Shown in pieces: positions 54,289 to 62,661 of a DNA stretch of 64,000 nucleotides (positions within the stretch are counted from its first letter, which is position 1; every line of letters begins with the position of its first letter). Both the position numbers and the translations under genes were made by a program. Under the pieces are notes generated by a model. It was given only the letters and a program-made list of their open reading frames with translations, was not told where the DNA came from and did no database searches. This DNA comes from Tenacibaculum jejuense (GTDB lineage: Bacteria > Bacteroidota > Bacteroidia > Flavobacteriales > Flavobacteriaceae), in assembly GCF_900198195.1 (NCBI RefSeq), contig NZ_LT899436.1, forward strand, positions 4,368,001 through 4,432,000, written 5' to 3'.

Positions 54289-55602
54289 TTAATTTTTAGC
54301 GATAGTTTTATCCTCTTCTGTTTTTTCTAATTCTTCTGTTTCTAAAACATCTTCAATAACAGGTAAAGGAATTTTATTTAGTTGTTCTTTTAACGGATTT
54401 ATAAACTCAAAATATTTTGGTTTAAGGCTATCTACCATTGGTTTAGCAGTAGGAAGTTTTTGACGGAAAGGATCTACTTGTTTTCCATTCTTCCAGAATC
54501 GATAACACACATGAGGACCACTTGTATTTCCTGTCATTCCAACCCAACCAATAATATCTCCTTGTTTTACATACTCTCCAACACGAACTTTACGTCTTTT
54601 CATATGTAAATATTGAGTAGTATAGGTACTATTATGTTTTACTTTCACATAATTTCCATTTCCTCCTCTTCTTGCAGATTCTACTACAGTTCCACTTGCG
54701 GTTGTCATAATTGGAGTTCCATAAGCGGCAGCAAAGTCTGTTCCTCGGTGAGGTCTTACTTTATTTCCATATAAGGCTATTCGCCTTCTTAAATTATATC
54801 TTGAAGAAATTCGATATTGGAATTTTATTGGTGATTTTAAAAACTGTCTTCTTAATAATCCAGCCTCATCATCATAGTAATCTACATCTCCTTTTATAGA
54901 ATCTACTACATAACGATATGCATACAACTCATTTCCTTTATGATTAAATACTGCTGCTTTTACCTTTCCATATCCAACAGGAACAGTGTCATTTATAAAT
55001 TTCTGTTCAAATATTAGTTTGAATGTATCATCTTTTTGAAGTCTATAAAAATCTACCGTCCAAGAATAAATATCAGCTACTTCATTAGCCAAAGTTGAAC
55101 CGTAACCTAAAGTATCTAAAGCCTGAGAAAAATTATCTATAATTCTACCAGAAACTTCTCTTTCTACAACTTTAACCGGTTCTTTATACGTGTAAGCTTC
55201 AATTATAGAATCTTTAAAATTAATTACTGTAGACTCTATTCTGTTGTGCTTGTAAATAAAAACTTGTGCTGTTTGGGTAGTATCTTTTGATGCTAAAATT
55301 GTATAAGGCTTTCCTGCTCTTACTTTTCTAACGTCGAAAGTATCTTTAATTTTAGTTGAGATTGCATTAATTTTTGGATAAAAAACATGATGACGATCTA
55401 AAATTATTCCAAAACTTTCTCCGCTTTTTATGGTATCATTAATTACAGTGTAATTATCGATATTAAAACCATATTCAATAACTGGCTCTGGTTCTTTAAC
55501 TTCTATAACCTCTTCTGGTAGTTCTTCTTCTTTTTCTTTCTTACAAGAAATTGATAAAAAAATAATGATTAAAAAAATGCATGAATAATAGTTAGACTTC
55601 AC
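54289..55602 (-). CDS. M23-family metallopeptidase lipoprotein
   Basis: The 437-residue lipoprotein (FLSISCKKE lipobox) has a long N-terminal part and a C-terminal LytM/M23 domain (about 270-400) for cutting peptidoglycan cross-bridges. The zinc ligands His285 and Asp289 ([11 protein letters not shown]) and the catalytic His333 (QYLHMK) are present. The last motif, normally HxH, is His364-Val-Cys366 (GPHVCYRFW), so the third zinc ligand is Cys where most relatives have His. This may be family-wide in flavobacteria. The gene lies just upstream of pgi and 91 bp after DUF3108 in the same direction. Confidence 0.9.
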   Translation of the reverse strand: MKSNYYSCIFLIIIFLSISCKKEKEEELPEEVIEVKEPEPVIEYGFNIDNYTVINDTIKSGESFGIILDRHHVFYPKINAISTKIKDTFDVRKVRAGKPYTILASKDTTQTAQVFIYKHNRIESTVINFKDSIIEAYTYKEPVKVVEREVSGRIIDNFSQALDTLGYGSTLANEVADIYSWTVDFYRLQKDDTFKLIFEQKFINDTVPVGYGKVKAAVFNHKGNELYAYRYVVDSIKGDVDYYDDEAGLLRRQFLKSPIKFQYRISSRYNLRRRIALYGNKVRPHRGTDFAAAYGTPIMTTASGTVVESARRGGNGNYVKVKHNSTYTTQYLHMKRRKVRVGEYVKQGDIIGWVGMTGNTSGPHVCYRFWKNGKQVDPFRQKLPTAKPMVDSLKPKYFEFINPLKEQLNKIPLPVIEDVLETEELEKTEEDKTIAKN

Positions 55603-55693
55603 CTCTTAGTTTTTTGCTCCTCTCAATAGACAAATGTACAAATAAAAGCTTTGGTGAAGCCTACTTTAACACAATGTAAACAACTAAAACGAT

Positions 55694-56473
55694 TTAGTCA
55701 TAAACAACTTCAAACGGATTAGCTAAACCTTTGTAAGCCTCTAACTCTGCTCTTAAAGACCCAACTGCTAAAGAAGCTTTCATTTTAATTGGAATTTTAT
55801 TTTCATCTGCAGTAATCCAAATGGTTACACTCTCTTCTGCTTTAAAAACTCTTCCTGCTTGTACTAATGGTCTGAATTTTTGAGTTTTAATTTTACCGAA
55901 TTTAGTTTTGATTGTTTCGAAACCTAAACAGTGTAGTTTGAATGGATAAGATTTCTCATCAAAAAACATAGATACATCAATCTCATCACCTGCTTTAAGA
56001 TTTTTAGTATCATGACTTCTTAAAAAGTAAAATGTTGAAATCATATCTTGCGGACCACTTACAGCATATGTACTATCTTTCTTTTTAAGAAAATCTTGTA
56101 CTCGAGCTGTATTTTTATTATGATCGAAAGTAATTTGCTTATCTTTTTTGTAACCTCCTTCGTTGATTTTTCTTTTAAACAACAAAGGTTTTACTTCTGA
56201 AGCTTTGAAGTAACTTTCGTATTTGTCTTCTACTTTAAAAAACCAACCAACTACGGCAGCTGTTTTTCCCTCTCCAATAGCATGAAGTACTTTTTCTCCT
56301 CCCAGCTCGGTTTCTTGTAATGACAATGTAGCTGTTCCTGCTTTTAAAAAACCACTATAACTCATTCTATATTGTAACCATTCTCCACCTTGAAAAGCTG
56401 GTGAAGATCTATCTTGGGAAAAACTTGTAAATACTATATTGATAAACAATAAAAAAATTATCGACTTTCTCAT
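55694..56473 (-). CDS. DUF3108 periplasmic protein
   Basis: The 259-residue protein has a signal peptide (SIIFLLFINIVFTSFSQ) and the DUF3108 fold: GEWLQYRMSYSGFLKAGTATL, then VVGWFFKVEDKYESYF, and DMISTFYFLRS. The family is of unknown function and thought to be envelope-linked. The ATG at 56473 is preferred to one ten codons upstream because the signal peptide with its basic residues begins there. In many flavobacteria this gene is followed upstream by tryptophan 2,3-dioxygenase; here about 6.2 kb of other genes separates them. Confidence 0.86.
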   Translation of the reverse strand: MRKSIIFLLFINIVFTSFSQDRSSPAFQGGEWLQYRMSYSGFLKAGTATLSLQETELGGEKVLHAIGEGKTAAVVGWFFKVEDKYESYFKASEVKPLLFKRKINEGGYKKDKQITFDHNKNTARVQDFLKKKDSTYAVSGPQDMISTFYFLRSHDTKNLKAGDEIDVSMFFDEKSYPFKLHCLGFETIKTKFGKIKTQKFRPLVQAGRVFKAEESVTIWITADENKIPIKMKASLAVGSLRAELEAYKGLANPFEVVYD

Positions 56474-56538
56474 ACTTTCAAACTTATAAAAAAAGAATGA
56501 CAATTATTGTTCCAAAAAATTAATTAGTAATTTAATAA

Positions 56539-59112
56539 CTAAAATTGAACCCTAAACACCACATTTGGAGTAAAACCTAAAGAAAAAGTATCTACCGTGG
56601 TTATTCCATCAGTTTGTTCTGATGTATTTGGATCTACTACAAATTCTTTCTCGTACGATCTTCTTAAAATATTTTTTCTGTCGTAAATGTTAATAAAAGA
56701 AACTCCTATTTTTGATTTCACTTTACGTTTTTTACTCCAATAAAAATCATATGAAGCCGACGCATCTAAACGGTGGAAATTAGGTAAAGTTCTTCCATTT
56801 ATATTCGCTAATCTTTGCAATCTTATTTGATCATCGTTAAATCCAGAGTCTACAATATCACTAAATGGCAAGCCCGATCTAAAAGTCCATCCGAGTGACA
56901 TTTCAAAATTCCCAAATTTCATTTGTTGTGCTACATATACTGCATTAGAAATATTAAAATTACCATTAAACTTACCTCCTTCGTTAAATCCAGAGAAATC
57001 AGATTCATTTTCACCAATGGTATAACTTACCCAAGAACTAAAATTATTTGTCCATTTTTTCTTAATTAGAAAATCAGCTCCAATTACCCTAGCACTTCCA
57101 TTAAATATTTCTTCTCCATTAGTATTATCAAAACCTGTGGCAAGTGTTGTTAATCCGTCAATTTCTCTAAAATAAGCTTCTGCATCTATTAGCCAACCTT
57201 TTTTATCAAACAACACACCAAAAGTTACTTGTTTACTTTTTAGAACAGGTATTTCAACACCATTTGAAATTGCCCATAACTCATTCTCTAACCCAAAATC
57301 TGAAGTAAAAAACTCTATAATTTTACTAGTATATTGTTGCTTCATTTCTGCGGAAGCATTTATCCAAAATGATGGAAAAAGACGTAATCTTCCATATAAT
57401 CTAGGTTCAAAAAAAGTTTTATCTAGTAAAGGCATGTAGCTTGCTCTTACACCAACATTTACATTGTACTTTTTATCTTTACTTAATACATATTCTGCCA
57501 AAAGTGTTTGCTGATTATTAGACTTTCTGTCTTCATTAAGTAAATTTGAAAAACCGTCATTTTCTTGTACCAAGCGATAAGATATGTTACTATTTGTAAA
57601 TTGATAGCCAAAATTTAATGCACTTATGTCGTTTAATTTTTGATTAAATATTGTACTAAATGACACTTCTTTTATTTCATTATTTTTAGTTGTCAAATTA
57701 TAAATGAAATTATCTCGCTTTTTATTTCCATCGTAAAACAATTTGTAATTTGTATAATTTATGTTTGTTTTTTGAGAGAAATTGGCACTCCAGATTTTAT
57801 CCCAAGTGATACCGTATCCTTCATTTTGAATATCAATAAAATCAAAACGTCGTTCGTTTTCATTATTATTCACCAAAATATACTTCAAATCATTTTTTAC
57901 ACGTATCTGTTGTAGCGAAATAGTATTATTATCATTAGGTTTAAAAATAACTTTGGTATTAAAATCTAGAAAACTGAAGTTATTTTCATCTTCTATAAAT
58001 GGTTGTTCCTCCGCTAATACTTTTCCTTCATCTAAAACTGTGTTTTGAAATACTTTCTGTGAAAGTTTATCAAACGTTGGTGTATCCAACAAATCAGAAA
58101 TAGATCTTCTAAATGAAAACTGCACTCCTAATTTTTCACCTATTGGAAAAGAGGTATTTACATCTGCATTTGTAAAATTAAATCCTGCTCCTGCACTTAT
58201 TTGGCTTGGTATATCCGACATGGTTTCAATATCAATAACTCCAGAAACATGATTTCCATATTTAACATTCGAAGCATTTTTGTACACTTTTACATTATCT
58301 ACCACGTAAGGATTAAACGCTGAAATAGAACCAAAAAAATGTGATGTATTATACAATTTAATTCCATCAAATAAAATTAGATTTTGATCTGGTGCTCCTC
58401 CCCGAATATGAATTCCTGATGCATTTTCAATAGGACTCTGAATTCCTGGTAATTGTTGTGTACTTAATAAAACATCAGCTTCTGTTAACCCAGGCAGAAC
58501 TCCTTGTTTTCTGGGTGTTAAAACAATCGAACCATCACTATTTTTTGCTATACCCGTTGTAAGATAACTAGAAATAATGATTTCATTTAATGTGTGAGAA
58601 GCTTCCTTTATATAAATCTTAGAGCACTTAGTTTGATTTAACTCTGCTACTACTTTTTTAATCTCCTCATAACCAACAAAAGAAAATGTGACTGTGTCTT
58701 TTGCTTTTAAACCTTTCAACTCAAAATACCCTTTTGTATCTGTACCTACACCTTTAGTTTTCGTAAATACGGCAGCATCTGCTAATGCTGTATTACTTTT
58801 TTCGTCGAAAATATACCCACAAATTTTTATGTTATCTGTTTTTTGTGTTATTGTATAATATCGATCATTTATTTTTTTTACTTCTAATCCTGTTCGGCTT
58901 TCTATTTGACTAATTATAACTGACAATAACTCTTGTTTATCATTAAGCTTTATTGACTTATTTTTTATAACTTCTTCAGAAAATGAAAATTTAATATTGA
59001 AGTTTTTCTCTATAGAATTTAAAACCTTTAATAACGGTACTTCTTTTTCTTTCTGAGCAAAAAGAAATAGAGAAAATAGAACGAAAATTAGGGATACTCG
59101 CGCTTTAATCAT
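56539..59112 (-). CDS. TonB-dependent receptor with N-terminal STN signalling domain
   Basis: The 857-residue protein has a signal peptide and an STN (secretin/TonB short N-terminal) domain at about 25-90 (VPLLKVLNSIEKNFNIKFSF). A CarboxypepD_reg-like domain covers about 93-170, followed by a plug (LPGIQSPIENASGIHIRGG, NLILFDGIKLYN) and a barrel ending TPNVVFRVQF. In FecA-type systems the periplasmic STN domain touches the FecR anti-sigma factor to report ligand binding. The fecR and ECF sigma genes directly upstream (gaps of 1 and 3 bp) support that role. No SusD gene is present, so glycan import is not indicated. The ligand is unknown. Confidence 0.9.
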   Translation of the reverse strand: MIKARVSLIFVLFSLFLFAQKEKEVPLLKVLNSIEKNFNIKFSFSEEVIKNKSIKLNDKQELLSVIISQIESRTGLEVKKINDRYYTITQKTDNIKICGYIFDEKSNTALADAAVFTKTKGVGTDTKGYFELKGLKAKDTVTFSFVGYEEIKKVVAELNQTKCSKIYIKEASHTLNEIIISSYLTTGIAKNSDGSIVLTPRKQGVLPGLTEADVLLSTQQLPGIQSPIENASGIHIRGGAPDQNLILFDGIKLYNTSHFFGSISAFNPYVVDNVKVYKNASNVKYGNHVSGVIDIETMSDIPSQISAGAGFNFTNADVNTSFPIGEKLGVQFSFRRSISDLLDTPTFDKLSQKVFQNTVLDEGKVLAEEQPFIEDENNFSFLDFNTKVIFKPNDNNTISLQQIRVKNDLKYILVNNNENERRFDFIDIQNEGYGITWDKIWSANFSQKTNINYTNYKLFYDGNKKRDNFIYNLTTKNNEIKEVSFSTIFNQKLNDISALNFGYQFTNSNISYRLVQENDGFSNLLNEDRKSNNQQTLLAEYVLSKDKKYNVNVGVRASYMPLLDKTFFEPRLYGRLRLFPSFWINASAEMKQQYTSKIIEFFTSDFGLENELWAISNGVEIPVLKSKQVTFGVLFDKKGWLIDAEAYFREIDGLTTLATGFDNTNGEEIFNGSARVIGADFLIKKKWTNNFSSWVSYTIGENESDFSGFNEGGKFNGNFNISNAVYVAQQMKFGNFEMSLGWTFRSGLPFSDIVDSGFNDDQIRLQRLANINGRTLPNFHRLDASASYDFYWSKKRKVKSKIGVSFINIYDRKNILRRSYEKEFVVDPNTSEQTDGITTVDTFSLGFTPNVVFRVQF

Positions 59113-59113
59113 T

Positions 59114-60037
59114 TTACTCTTTAGATCGTAATGTTACTTTTTTACCTTCTTCTAAATTGTAAGTTAAATTCATAGAAGTGGTAATTGTTTTTAATGCTAT
59201 TTCTAGATCATTTGTTGGAAAACTACCAGAAAAACGTTTATCTAAATCAATATTATTTGAAATTACAGTAGCTCCATAAGTTTTAATTAAACTTTGTACC
59301 ACAAATCGTAATGGCGTGTTTTTAAAACTACTTTCAAAACTCTTCCAAGTTGGAGAAACTTCAGAAAAATTCCAGCTTTCGAATGCAGCATTTCCAATTT
59401 GACGAACTGCATCTCCTTGAGTTAAAATAAACTTTTTTTCATTTCTAGCCACACGTACTTTTCCTTCAAAACAATGCACTTCTAAAAAATTTTTATGCTG
59501 GTTAACATTAAATTGAGTTCCTAAAACAGTTACTGATCCTTCAGGAGTTATTACTTCAAATTTACTTCCTTTATTCACTTTAAAGTATGCTTCTCCTTTA
59601 AGATTTAACTTTCTATTTTTTTTCCAATCCTTCTTATTGAACTCTAAATATGAATCTGAGTTTAAAACTACTTCTGAATTGTCTGGTAATAAAACGGCTA
59701 ATTGCTCTCCAAAACCAGTAGAATATGTTTGATTTGTATTGAATAGTTGAAATAAACCAAATAAAAACAACAATGACGCAGCTACTCCACTAATTACATA
59801 ATATCTATTTAATTTTCGTACTGGTTTTTGCTCTTTTTCATTAAACTTGGTTTTCTCCATAAAAGCATTAAATGACTCATCATTATCAACATAAGGAGTT
59901 GAAAACTCTGCAGAAGAATCTAGTATTTTTTTGTATGTAGAAAACTCTTCTGAATTCTCTAATACTAAAAGTTCTTCGGAAGAAATTTTCCCTTCTATAA
60001 ACTTATTTAACAATATTTCAAATTCTTGATTTTCCAT
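59114..60037 (-). CDS. FecR-family anti-sigma factor
   Basis: The 307-residue protein has a cytosolic N-terminal sigma-binding part (about 1-80) and a single membrane helix (YYVISGVAASLLFLFGLFQLF, about 79-99). The periplasmic FecR domain reads VLLPDNSEVVLNSDSYLEF, GEAYFKV and VLGTQFNVNQ. It ends in a DUF4974 STN-like domain (NTPLRFVVQSLIKTYGA to MNLTYNLEEGKKV). It would hold the neighbouring sigma factor inactive until the TonB receptor signals. It sits between the two in one tight operon. Confidence 0.93.
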   Translation of the reverse strand: MENQEFEILLNKFIEGKISSEELLVLENSEEFSTYKKILDSSAEFSTPYVDNDESFNAFMEKTKFNEKEQKPVRKLNRYYVISGVAASLLFLFGLFQLFNTNQTYSTGFGEQLAVLLPDNSEVVLNSDSYLEFNKKDWKKNRKLNLKGEAYFKVNKGSKFEVITPEGSVTVLGTQFNVNQHKNFLEVHCFEGKVRVARNEKKFILTQGDAVRQIGNAAFESWNFSEVSPTWKSFESSFKNTPLRFVVQSLIKTYGATVISNNIDLDKRFSGSFPTNDLEIALKTITTSMNLTYNLEEGKKVTLRSKE

Positions 60038-60040
60038 ATA

Positions 60041-60559
60041 CTAAATACCTTCTATTTGATTTCTTAATTGCTTCAATGCTTTACTCATTCTTTTTTCAAC
60101 AGTTTTGATAGATATGTTAAGTAAATCTGCTATCTCTCTATATTTTTTCTTGTCTATTCTATTTAAAAGAAAAACTTCTCTTTCTTTCTCTGGTAATTCG
60201 GCTATAGCTGATTCTAACTTTTTTAAAAACTCTTGCTCTTCTAACAAAAACTCTGGATTCTCATTAGTACGATCATTTATATTTTTATTTAATTTTTGAT
60301 GTTCTAAGACTATTTTTTTATGCTTTACCATGTTTAAAAAAGCGTTAGATGCCATAGTAAACAATAAAGATTTTACTGTTTTAAATACTATAGTTGAACA
60401 TTTTTTCCATATTGTCATAAAACAATCCTGTATTATATCTTCAGCTACATCAATATCTCCGCATTTGTAATACACAAAATTTCGTAATGCTGTTGCATTC
60501 GTTTTATATACTTGTTCGAACACCTTCGAATCACATAATGATTTATCTCCTACTTCCAT
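60041..60559 (-). CDS. ECF RNA polymerase sigma-70 factor (FecI-like, Bacteroidota type)
   Basis: The 172-residue protein has region 2 (NFVYYKCGDIDVAEDIIQDCF) and region 4 (ELPEKEREVFLLNRIDKKKYREIA and a helix-turn-helix LLNISIKTVEKRMSKALKQL), joined by a charged linker. There is no region 3, as in all ECF factors. It begins the operon sigma-fecR-TonB receptor. Its target promoter is not identified; the operon itself and the upstream repeat lipoprotein are the obvious candidates. A terminator-like hairpin separates it from that lipoprotein gene. Confidence 0.94.
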   Translation of the reverse strand: MEVGDKSLCDSKVFEQVYKTNATALRNFVYYKCGDIDVAEDIIQDCFMTIWKKCSTIVFKTVKSLLFTMASNAFLNMVKHKKIVLEHQKLNKNINDRTNENPEFLLEEQEFLKKLESAIAELPEKEREVFLLNRIDKKKYREIADLLNISIKTVEKRMSKALKQLRNQIEGI

Positions 60560-60617
60560 TACTGCAAAAATAACTCCTTTTATCCCAACAAGTATTATTT
60601 TTTAACGTTCATTATTG

Positions 60618-60662
60618 AAAAGCAGAGCTTTAGAAAGAAAAGAATCAAATCGCTCTGCTTTT
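60618..60662 (-). terminator. Terminator hairpin between repeat lipoprotein and sigma gene
   Basis: AAAAGCAGAGC (60618-60628) pairs perfectly with GCTCTGCTTTT (60652-60662) around a 23-nt loop. On the minus strand the stem ends in TTTTC, a short U-tract, so termination after the lipoprotein gene is likely but may be partial. Confidence 0.6.
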
Positions 60663-60724
60663 ACTTAAAGAATTAATTCACTTATAATTATTCTTTAAAT
60701 TACTAAGTTCTGGGTTTTCAACTA

Positions 60725-61756
60725 CTAGTTACCTCCGTTGCCATTATCACTTCCTCCTTGGTTGCCATCTTGACCTCCATTTCCATTATCACTTCCTCCT
60801 TGGTTGCCATCTTGACCGCCGTTTCCATTGTCATTTCCTCCTTGGTTTCCATCTTGTCCTCCATTTCCATTATCATTTCCTCCTTGATTTCCATCTTGAC
60901 CGCCGTTTCCATTGTCATTTCCTCCTTGGTTTCCATCTTGTCCTCCATTTCCATTATCATTTCCTCCTTGGTTACCATCTTGTCCTCCGTTTTCATTGTC
61001 ATTTCCTCCTTGGTTGCCGTCTTGACCTCCGTTTCCTTTATCACTTCCTCCTTGATCGCCATCTTGATCTTCTCCAGAAACAAGTCTCACTAATGTTATA
61101 TCGTCAATTGCAGCAGAAGAACCTACAATTCTAACTATAACACTGTATTCTCCAGCATCTATAGATGTTGGTATTATTCCAGAAAAGTCTACCCATCCAT
61201 CTTGGTTTATTTCTGCCGAAAATCTTACTAGTACATCTATAAAATCAGGATCATTACTAAAGTCATTATTTGAATTCGCATGCTCGATAATAACATTTAA
61301 CGTATAGTTGTTATTTTCCCATTCTGTGAAATCACCTGGCATATAATATCTAAAAGATAATTTACCTTCTCCTTGATTTAAACCTTCTTCAAGGAAAAAA
61401 TCAGTTTTCACTACAGCCTCAAAGAAACCTCCACAAGATCCCATATCAAGTCCCATAAAATTAGTATCATTTCCTTTAAAATCATACCCTTTCCATTCAG
61501 TAAAATCTTCTGTTTGTCCTCTAAATAGAGTTCCACAAGTATCTTCCGTTTGACCTCTATCTATTACAGGTTCGTTTTCAGGAAAATCTCCAATAGCATG
61601 AGTTATAAAATTTTCATTCCCTTCTTCAAAATCTAATTTAAAAATTAGTTGTTCTTGATTTGGTTGTTCGTTTTCAATAGGTGTTAATTCAGAATCAACA
61701 CAACTAACAAACACAGCTAAGCTAATTCCTAAAAAAAGTGTTCGAAATTGTTTCAT
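60725..61756 (-). CDS. Surface lipoprotein with Gly/Asn/Asp-rich tandem-repeat tail
   Basis: The 343-residue protein has a lipoprotein signal (GISLAVFVSC, lipobox Cys19). An N-terminal domain (about 25-225) is rich in aromatic and acidic residues, has paired Cys (EDTCGTLF and GSCGGFFEA) and resembles a beta-sandwich by its strand pattern (FIDVLVRFSAEI, EYSVIVRIVGSSAAIDDITLV). Residues 231-342 are eight copies of the 14-residue unit QDGNQGGNDNGNGG, likely a flexible, negatively charged stalk. No T9SS sorting domain is present. The family is not recognised. The gene lies upstream of the sigma-FecR-TonB operon in the same direction and may be its target. Confidence 0.78.
   Translation of the reverse strand: MKQFRTLFLGISLAVFVSCVDSELTPIENEQPNQEQLIFKLDFEEGNENFITHAIGDFPENEPVIDRGQTEDTCGTLFRGQTEDFTEWKGYDFKGNDTNFMGLDMGSCGGFFEAVVKTDFFLEEGLNQGEGKLSFRYYMPGDFTEWENNNYTLNVIIEHANSNNDFSNDPDFIDVLVRFSAEINQDGWVDFSGIIPTSIDAGEYSVIVRIVGSSAAIDDITLVRLVSGEDQDGDQGGSDKGNGGQDGNQGGNDNENGGQDGNQGGNDNGNGGQDGNQGGNDNGNGGQDGNQGGNDNGNGGQDGNQGGNDNGNGGQDGNQGGSDNGNGGQDGNQGGSDNGNGGN
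60731..61066 (-). repeat. Eight 42-bp in-frame tandem repeats
   Basis: Eight units of exactly 42 bp, each coding QDGNQGGNDNGNGG or a close variant (first unit QDGDQGGSDKGNGG, second with NDNENGG, last two with GGSDNGN). Differences between units are mostly synonymous third-position changes. Unit number could vary between strains by slippage. Confidence 0.95.
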
Positions 61757-62049
61757 TGTAAATATTTTTTTGATGTTACAGATTTAATACAACTCAGTCT
61801 TTTTTTACCCTACAGGTTTTGTTAAAATAAATTATTATCTGTTTCAAAATAAACCCCTAAAACTGTCAACATTAATGATATTAACAAGCAAAATTCTCCA
61901 AAATGTCCCATAATTATCTATAAAATTTGTTCCCTTGTTATTAATACAACACTGCATTAAAAAACCCTATGTTTATTTTGCTATATATTTTGTTAGAGCA
62001 GTTAACTCTTTTTGTTTAAATTTATGTGGTAAACTTTCTATTCTTGAAA
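61757..62049. other. Intergenic region between divergent repeat-lipoprotein and SUKH genes
   Basis: This 293-bp AT-rich gap must hold both promoters. No exact TAnnTTTG was found on either strand; near matches are ATATTTTG close to 61987 and AAAATTTG near 61924. Promoters read by an alternative (ECF) sigma factor would fit the lack of the housekeeping motif, but this is only a suggestion. Confidence 0.4.
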
Positions 62050-62658
62050 ATGAAAAATTTATATTTCTTATTATTCACTACTATTTTATTGAGTTCCTGT
62101 AGAGTTTCTAACAACGAAAAAAAGAAAACATCAACAACAAATACTCATACAAATAATGAACTGACTAGTATTATTAATGCTATAAAGCAAGATGCTAGTA
62201 AACATTTGAATATTGAGAAAAAATTAACTGATGATGAAGTTTCAAGTATTGAAAAGAAAATTGGAAAGTCACTTCCTGAAACTTATAAATACTTCCTTAA
62301 AACTATTGGTGCTGGAGCAGAATTAATTTATTATCAACCTATAGATGATATTAGAAGATATAGTTATTTGAGTTCTTACAGAGAATTAAATCAAAAAATT
62401 GAATTAGTTAATGAAAAGTATGTCCCTTCAAATTCACTACTTTGTTTGATGAGTGAAGATTCTAATGGTGGCTCTTGGGTTTGGTTAACATCTGAAAAAA
62501 AAGAAAATAACGAGTGGTCTTTGGCTTATTTTGACATAAAAGACCAAAAGTTATATTTTAAAGTAACCAATTTTACTGAATGGTTAAAGCTTCTATATTC
62601 TTCTAAAGGAGAAGTAATTAGAGAACTCGACAAGAATCATATTCTAGGGTTAGGATAA
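62050..62658 (+). CDS. SMI1/KNR4 (SUKH) domain lipoprotein
   Basis: The 202-residue protein has a lipoprotein signal (FTTILLSSC) and then a low-complexity Asn/Thr/Lys linker. A SUKH-1 domain covers about 55-190: LTDDEVSSIEKKIGKSLPETYKYFLKTIG, split here by short gaps, then LLCLMSEDSNGGSWVWL and VTNFTEWLKLL. SUKH proteins are mostly immunity proteins against polymorphic toxins. A lipoprotein version would work in the periplasm or at the surface. No toxin gene is adjacent. ATG 62050 is chosen because the signal peptide begins there. It converges on kynA with a 3-bp gap. Confidence 0.8.
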   Translation: MKNLYFLLFTTILLSSCRVSNNEKKKTSTTNTHTNNELTSIINAIKQDASKHLNIEKKLTDDEVSSIEKKIGKSLPETYKYFLKTIGAGAELIYYQPIDDIRRYSYLSSYRELNQKIELVNEKYVPSNSLLCLMSEDSNGGSWVWLTSEKKENNEWSLAYFDIKDQKLYFKVTNFTEWLKLLYSSKGEVIRELDKNHILGLG

Positions 62659-62661
62659 TAC

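Noticed and set aside
56539..60559. Polysaccharide utilisation locus
   Set aside because: There is no SusD-like gene and no glycoside hydrolase or sulfatase; the sigma/FecR/STN receptor set alone does not make a PUL.
60731..61066. Regular 42-bp repeats as a possible CRISPR array
   Set aside because: Units are contiguous with no spacers and code in frame for a protein repeat.
60718..61083. Long open frame on the minus strand with Met/Lys/Glu-rich repeats (and a plus-strand counterpart at 60758-61093)
   Set aside because: Both are alternative-frame readings of the 42-bp repeat array; a 42-bp unit without stops stays open in several frames. The lipoprotein frame has a signal peptide and a globular domain.
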